Origin: Candidatus Roizmanbacteria bacterium | Lineage (GTDB): Bacteria; Patescibacteriota; Microgenomatia; UBA1406; GWC2-37-13 | Direction: 5' to 3' | Length of the DNA: 8,945 nucleotides | Assembly: GCA_026395475.1 (NCBI GenBank) | Contig: JAPLYQ010000155.1 | Span: 1 to 8,945, forward strand | Shown: piece after piece, positions 5,682 through 8,945 of the stretch | Layout: the number at the start of each line of letters is the position of its first letter | How positions within the stretch are numbered: position 1 is the stretch's first letter | The notes under the pieces: model-generated | Seen by the model: only the letters and a program-made list of their open reading frames with translations | Told to the model about the DNA's origin: nothing | Databases searched by the model: none | Translations under genes and position numbers: made by a program

Positions 5682-6068
5682 ATGAACGACCCAATAATTG
5701 ATCTGATAATAAGAATAAAAAATGCATACATGACCAAGAACGAAACACTTGAGACACCACATTCAAGTTATCGCGAAGCAGTTTTGAAAAAACTGCAGGA
5801 CATGAAATATATCAAATCATACTCAGTAGAAGGTGATATAGTTAAGACTATCGAGGTTGAACTCATGTACACAAAAGGTGTGCCTGCAATGACAGATGTA
5901 AAGCTTGTTTCCAAGCCTGGAAAGCGAGAATATGTATCATACAAAGATTTAAGATCGGTTATGAATGGAATGGGTGTATCATTTTTATCAACACCAAAGG
6001 GAATACTCACAAATAGAGAAGCACGAAAAGAAAAGCTTGGCGGCGAATTATTATTTATGATTTGGTAA
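5682..6068 (+). CDS. rpsH: 30S ribosomal protein S8
   Basis: S8 binds 16S rRNA helix 21 in the central domain and nucleates platform assembly. In E. coli it represses the spc operon. The 128 residues show DPIIDLIIRIKNAYM (3-17), the KLVSKPGKREYVSY segment (74-87) and the C-terminal RNA-binding region with NGMGVSFLSTPKGILTNREA (95-114) and GGELLFMIW (120-128). The normally near-invariant STSxG turn reads STPKG here. Length and the terminal tryptophan are typical. The region between residues 45 and 70 (YSVEGDIVKTIEVELMYTKG) is slightly compact. rplF begins 4 nt after the stop. Confidence 0.97.
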   Translation: MNDPIIDLIIRIKNAYMTKNETLETPHSSYREAVLKKLQDMKYIKSYSVEGDIVKTIEVELMYTKGVPAMTDVKLVSKPGKREYVSYKDLRSVMNGMGVSFLSTPKGILTNREARKEKLGGELLFMIW

Positions 6069-6072
6069 TACT

Positions 6073-6621
6073 ATGTCAAAAATTGGACAAAAAGTACTCA
6101 CTGTTCCAGCAACTGTAACATTTACAGTTGAAGGAAATGTAGTGACAGTAAAAGGGAAATTGGGTGTCTTAACGGTTGTATTGCCACAAGGGATTACAGT
6201 TGAAAAAGGACAAGATAATACTTATGCAGTCATACGAAGAAGCGATTCGAAAGAATTAAAGTCACTTCATGGCACATTTAGAACTCTTATCGACAACGCA
6301 ATTGTTGGAGTAGAAAAAGCATGGGAAAAAAGACTTGAAGTCGTTGGAACAGGGTTTAATGTAAAAATGCAAGGACAGGACCTCGTTTTCAAAGTAGGAT
6401 ATTCACATCTTGTTCCTTACAAAGCAGTTGAAGGAATTACATTCGCAGTTGAAGGAACAAATAAGGTTATCATCAGCGGAAGAGACAAACAACATGTCGG
6501 TGAAATCGCATACAAAGTAAAAATGCTTAAGAAACCAGATGCATATAAAGGAAAAGGTATTAAATATGAAGGAGAAAAGTTAAGAATTAAGCCAGGAAAG
6601 AAAGCGGCTAAAACAGCATAA
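6073..6621 (+). CDS. rplF: 50S ribosomal protein L6
   Basis: L6 lies near the sarcin-ricin loop, where elongation factors bind, and is needed late in 50S assembly. The 182 residues contain two tandem L6 folds. The N-terminal one has MSKIGQKVLTVPATV (1-15), NVVTVKGKLG (22-31) and SLHGTFRTLIDNAIVGV (64-80). The C-terminal one has RLEVVGTGFNVKMQGQDL (87-104), GYSHLV (109-114), GRDKQHVGEIA (136-146) and the diagnostic PDAYKGKGIKYEGE (155-168). A short Lys/Ala tail closes it. Length is close to that of E. coli (177). A 17-nt spacer follows, containing no hairpin. Confidence 0.98.
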   Translation: MSKIGQKVLTVPATVTFTVEGNVVTVKGKLGVLTVVLPQGITVEKGQDNTYAVIRRSDSKELKSLHGTFRTLIDNAIVGVEKAWEKRLEVVGTGFNVKMQGQDLVFKVGYSHLVPYKAVEGITFAVEGTNKVIISGRDKQHVGEIAYKVKMLKKPDAYKGKGIKYEGEKLRIKPGKKAAKTA

Positions 6622-6638
6622 GAGCCTGACATACACCT

Positions 6639-6986
6639 ATGAAACAACACATCACACCAAATAGAAAACTCAGAAGAAAACGAAGAGTCAGCATGAACAT
6701 CATTGGTTCAGCAGAGAGACCACGTATTTCAGTGTATAGATCAAGTAAAAATGTCTATTTACAAGCAATTGACGATACAGCAGAGAAAACACTTTGTGCA
6801 GTACACAGTAAAACAGTAACCAACGGAAAAAAAGCAGATGAAGCATTTGAAGTCGGTAAGAAATTAGGGTTACTCATGAAAGAAAAAAACATTGTTAAAG
6901 CAGTTTTTGACAGAGGTCCTTATACCTATTTGGGTCGCGTAAAACGACTCGCAGAAGGACTTCGTGAAGCAGGGATACAGGTTTAA
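6639..6986 (+). CDS. rplR: 50S ribosomal protein L18
   Basis: L18 binds 5S rRNA and, with L5, anchors it in the central protuberance. The 115 residues begin with the usual arginine- and lysine-rich unstructured arm (NRKLRRKRRVSMNIIG, 8-23), followed by RPRISVYRSSKNVYLQAIDD (27-46). The conserved C-terminal motif FDRGPYTYLGRVKRLAEGLREAG spans 90-112, with Pro-Tyr-Thr in place of the common Gly-x-x-Tyr. The stop is TAA with a second TAA in frame. The 18-nt spacer to rpsE contains a T6 run, but no preceding inverted repeat, so it is not a terminator. Confidence 0.97.
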   Translation: MKQHITPNRKLRRKRRVSMNIIGSAERPRISVYRSSKNVYLQAIDDTAEKTLCAVHSKTVTNGKKADEAFEVGKKLGLLMKEKNIVKAVFDRGPYTYLGRVKRLAEGLREAGIQV

Positions 6987-7004
6987 TAATTATTTTTTGA
7001 TTGT

Positions 7005-7487
7005 ATGGTAGATCAATTTGAAGAAAAAAAGCTAGAAGAGAGAATATTACTCATTAAAAGAGTAACAAAGAAAATAACAGGTGGAAGCCACATCACTTTC
7101 GTTGCAGTTGTCGCAGTTGGTGACCGCAAAGGAAAAGTTGGTGTTGGAATGGGAAAAGGACGAGAAGTACCACAAGCAATCAGAAAAGCCTTCACAAAAG
7201 CACAAAAGAAAATGATTAAGATTCCTGTTTACAAAGGAACAATTCCACACGAAGTATTCTTGAAATATAAAGCAGGCGTCGTTTTCCTTAAACCAGCTCC
7301 AGAAGGAACAGGACTTAAGGTTGGAAGTGTAATTCGAACCATTTTTGATCTTGCAGGAGTGTATAATGTATCAGGCAAAATCATTGGATCTAGAAATCAA
7401 ATAGTAAACACACACCTCATCATGAAAGCCATTGGCATGTTGAAAGATAGAGCATTATCAGTTTCAGAAGGCACAAAGAACGAATGA
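7005..7487 (+). CDS. rpsE: 30S ribosomal protein S5
   Basis: S5 helps form the mRNA entry channel and affects decoding fidelity and spectinomycin sensitivity. The 160-residue protein has the double-stranded-RNA-binding-like N-terminal domain (about 10-75). Its spectinomycin-loop region reads KRVTKKITGGSHITF (18-32), and KVGVGMGKGREVPQAIRKA (44-62) follows. The C-terminal domain has GTIPHEV (78-84) and LKPAPEGTGLKVGSVIR (95-111). Gly103 and Arg111 correspond to the E. coli fidelity positions 104 and 112, and both are kept. The usual GSxNPxNVVRAT block is replaced by GSRNQIVNTHLI (128-139), losing the proline. The TGA stop overlaps the rplO start as ATGA. rpmD is normally between the two and is absent. 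Confidence 0.96.
   Translation: MVDQFEEKKLEERILLIKRVTKKITGGSHITFVAVVAVGDRKGKVGVGMGKGREVPQAIRKAFTKAQKKMIKIPVYKGTIPHEVFLKYKAGVVFLKPAPEGTGLKVGSVIRTIFDLAGVYNVSGKIIGSRNQIVNTHLIMKAIGMLKDRALSVSEGTKNE
7484..7487 (+). other. rpsE–rplO ATGA overlap; rpmD (L30) absent
   Basis: In the common bacterial order rpmD lies between rpsE and rplO. Here the stop of rpsE and the start of rplO share four bases, so no L30 gene can fit, and no L30-like peptide is seen in other frames nearby. L30 absence is a known shared trait of the Candidate Phyla Radiation, but also of some other lineages. Confidence 0.93.
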
Positions 7488-7930
7488 TATCATTTTTAGC
7501 GAATCTACCAACATTAGTTGCCCGAGCCAAGAAACGATTAGGTCGTGGTATCGGAAGTGGAAAGGGTGTAAAAAGTGGACGTGGTACAACACGACATCAG
7601 AAAGCACGATCTACTATCCCATTGCACTTTGAAGGTGGACAAGGACGACTTGTGAAGAGATTTCCACTTCTTCGAGGAAAAGGAAGAAACTACAGTAGAA
7701 AGACATATAAGTATGTTATCTATTCTGAACAACTTAATGTTTTTGATGATGGATCTGTTGTTGATATCGCAGCATTATTCAAGGCAAATCTTATTGAAGC
7801 AGATGCAAAAAGCCCAATCGTAAAGCTCATTAAGAAAGGAGAAGTAACTAAAAAATTGACAGTTGCTTTACCAGTTACTCAATCGGTAAAAGCAATGATT
7901 GAGAAGGCGGGCGGTACCGTGAGAGTATGA
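7484..7930 (+). CDS. rplO: 50S ribosomal protein L15
   Basis: L15 is a late-assembly 23S rRNA protein with a long basic N-terminal arm. The 148 residues show KKRLGRGIGSGKGVKSGRGT (16-35), HQKARS (38-43) and FEGGQGRLVKRFP (49-61). The C-terminal globular part has VVDIAALFKANLI (92-104), VKLIKKGEVTKKLTVALPV (113-131) and the closing IEKAGGTV (139-146). Two positions are unusual: the common FEGGQMPLxRRLPKRGF reads FEGGQGRLVKRFPLLRGKG, and GHKGQKAR reads GTTRHQKAR. The start is fixed by the ATGA overlap with rpsE. AGAAGG at 7466-7471 lies 12 nt upstream, which is marginal as a ribosome binding site. The stop overlaps secY as ATGA. Confidence 0.96.
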   Translation: MISFLANLPTLVARAKKRLGRGIGSGKGVKSGRGTTRHQKARSTIPLHFEGGQGRLVKRFPLLRGKGRNYSRKTYKYVIYSEQLNVFDDGSVVDIAALFKANLIEADAKSPIVKLIKKGEVTKKLTVALPVTQSVKAMIEKAGGTVRV

Positions 7931-8945
7931 AAGATCTAGCGGAAAAACTAAGATTACTTGCGCACGATGAAACTCTTAAAAGAAAGATCTATTTTACCCT
8001 CGCAATTTTCTTATTTTTTCGCTTATTCGCATTTCTTCCTGTCTCAATCATCAATCTTACAAAGTTAAAAGCTTTATTTGATCAAAGTCAGTTTCTCTCT
8101 CTTCTTGATGTTTTCTCCGGTGGAACACTCGTTAACTTCTCCATCATGGCACTTGGATTGAATCCGTATATCAATGCATCAATCATTCTTCAACTGTTAT
8201 CCGTCATATTTCCACAACTTGAAGCGCTTGCAAAAGAGGGTGAATATGGACGATTTAAAATGAATCAATACACCCGTTTTTTAACAGTACCTTTAACCAT
8301 TGTTCAAGCGGTAGGTATCTATGTTCTTCTTAAAAATCAAAAAATACTTACTAATCTTTCTCCACTTGAGTTTTTCTCATTCATTTTTACCCTAGTAGCT
8401 GGAACATTTATTCTTGTTTGGTTTGGAGAACTTATCTCAGAATTTGGCATGGGGAATGGCATATCTCTTATTATCTTTGCTGGCATCGTGGGAAGGTTAC
8501 CCGTTATATTAGGAAAAACTGCAACAACACTCAACCAAGAAATGATCATAAATTTTATCGTATTTATTCTGGTATCAGTTGGAGTGATAGCTGCTGTGGT
8601 ATTTATTAACGAGGCAATTAGACGAATTCCCGTGTATTACGCAAAGCGTATTAAAGGAAATAAGGTATATCAAGGAGCAACTAACTATCTTCCGCTCAAA
8701 TTAAATCAAGCTGGAGTGGTACCAATCATCTTTGCAGTTTCATTTGTATTATTTCCACAAATGGTGGGAAACTTTCTTCAATACTCAAAGCAACCAGTTG
8801 TTGCAGGGGTTGCACGATTCCTAGTAACAACATTTAGTCCATCAGGTGCAGTTTATAATATTCTCTATTTTATTCTTGTTATTGGATTTACATTCTTTTA
8901 CACAATCATCGTATTTAGTCCACAGAAAATTTCTGAAGAAATTCA
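7927..8945 (+). CDS. secY: Protein translocase channel subunit SecY, N-terminal part (3' end outside window)
   Basis: SecY is the membrane pore of the Sec translocon, working with SecE, SecG and SecA. The frame is open for 339 codons to the window edge. SecY is usually about 430-440 residues, so roughly 100 residues with TM9-10 are missing. Segments judged by hydrophobicity: TM1 21-38, TM2 around 70-96 (MALGLNPYINASIILQLL), TM3 119-135, TM4 148-168, TM5 177-195, TM6 208-227, TM7 262-277, TM8 309-331. The plug region carries LLDVFSGGTL (59-68). The cytosolic loop before TM7 has RRIPVYYAKRIKGNKVY (232-248) and LPLKLNQAGVVP (255-266), where the ribosome and SecA bind. The IPVPG motif usual after TM1 is replaced by FLPVSIIN. 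The ATG overlaps the rplO stop (ATGA). The T-rich composition fits its membrane segments. Confidence 0.96.
   Translation, partial: MKDLAEKLRLLAHDETLKRKIYFTLAIFLFFRLFAFLPVSIINLTKLKALFDQSQFLSLLDVFSGGTLVNFSIMALGLNPYINASIILQLLSVIFPQLEALAKEGEYGRFKMNQYTRFLTVPLTIVQAVGIYVLLKNQKILTNLSPLEFFSFIFTLVAGTFILVWFGELISEFGMGNGISLIIFAGIVGRLPVILGKTATTLNQEMIINFIVFILVSVGVIAAVVFINEAIRRIPVYYAKRIKGNKVYQGATNYLPLKLNQAGVVPIIFAVSFVLFPQMVGNFLQYSKQPVVAGVARFLVTTFSPSGAVYNILYFILVIGFTFFYTIIVFSPQKISEEI

Larger units (their letters stand above)
1..8945 (+). other. S10–spc ribosomal protein gene cluster (partial at both ends)
   Basis: Twenty consecutive genes lie on one strand with gaps of -4 to +18 nt. Nineteen encode ribosomal proteins and the last encodes SecY. 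Neither a hairpin followed by a T-run nor a -35/-10 pair with good spacing is visible between genes, so a single polycistronic transcript entering from the left is the simplest reading. Four junctions overlap: TAATG at rplD/rplW, and ATGA at rplP/rpmC, rpsE/rplO and rplO/secY. These suggest translational coupling. The order matches the common bacterial arrangement except that rpsS is moved and rpmD is missing. No leader for autogenous control by L4 lies in the window, and the 5-nt rplX–rplE gap leaves no room for an E. coli-like intergenic S8 site. Confidence 0.97.

Noticed and set aside
6984..7004. T6 run in the rplR–rpsE spacer as a possible terminator
   Set aside because: No inverted repeat precedes the T-run, and transcription must continue into rpsE, rplO and secY.
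7856..7884. TTGACA inside rplO as a possible secY promoter
   Set aside because: At 17-nt spacing the -10 candidate is TCAATC, a poor match, and the hexamer lies in conserved L15 codons.
8337..8609. Short frames on both strands inside secY
   Set aside because: The continuous SecY frame with conserved motifs explains the region, and the short frames show no independent features.

Overview
The window is one uninterrupted stretch of the bacterial S10–spc ribosomal protein gene cluster. It runs from the 3' end of rplC (L3) to the first three quarters of secY, with every gene on the + strand. Gene order is rplC(partial)-rplD-rplW-rplB-rplV-rpsC-rplP-rpmC-rpsQ-rplN-rplX-rplE-rpsN-rpsS-rpsH-rplF-rplR-rpsE-rplO-secY(partial). 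Gaps between genes range from an overlap of 4 nt to a spacer of 18 nt, so there is no gene-free stretch to describe. I see no terminator hairpin, convincing promoter, RNA gene, repeat or mobile element. The genes are presumably co-transcribed from a promoter upstream of the window, and secY continues past the right edge.

Organism: an A+T-rich bacterium using the standard bacterial code. TGA acts as a stop at three ATGA overlaps, TAA is used everywhere else, and all starts are ATG. The layout departs from the textbook order in two ways. First, rpsS (S19) is missing from its usual place between rplB and rplV and sits between rpsN and rpsH. Second, rpmD (L30) is missing between rpsE and rplO, which overlap directly. 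L30 loss, compact divergent ribosomal proteins, a zinc-type S14 and a CXXC-bearing L24 together suggest a member of the Candidate Phyla Radiation (Patescibacteria). This is inference. L30 is also missing in some other lineages, and I cannot name a class. UGA as a stop argues against Absconditabacteria and Gracilibacteria, which read it as glycine.

Region by region: 1-1997 encodes large-subunit proteins L3, L4, L23 and L2, with L2 missing its usual N-terminal tail. Positions 2000-3956 encode L22 (long basic C-terminal tail), S3, L16, L29 (divergent) and S17. Positions 3959-6068 encode L14, L24, L5, S14, the relocated S19, and S8. Positions 6073-7930 encode L6, L18, S5 and L15. Positions 7927-8945 encode the SecY translocon channel, cut off after transmembrane segment 8. 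L4 and L22 line the ribosomal exit tunnel. L23, L29 and L22 surround its mouth, where nascent membrane proteins meet SecY.

The most notable observations are the relocated rpsS beside its 30S-head partner rpsN, and the near absence of Shine-Dalgarno motifs combined with T at position -1 in 15 of 19 starts. Next are the L2 truncation (fixed by an in-frame stop) and several substitutions at functionally studied ribosomal residues (S3, L16, L4). I found no previously undescribed system such as a defence or mobile module. The window is core translation machinery with lineage-specific remodelling.
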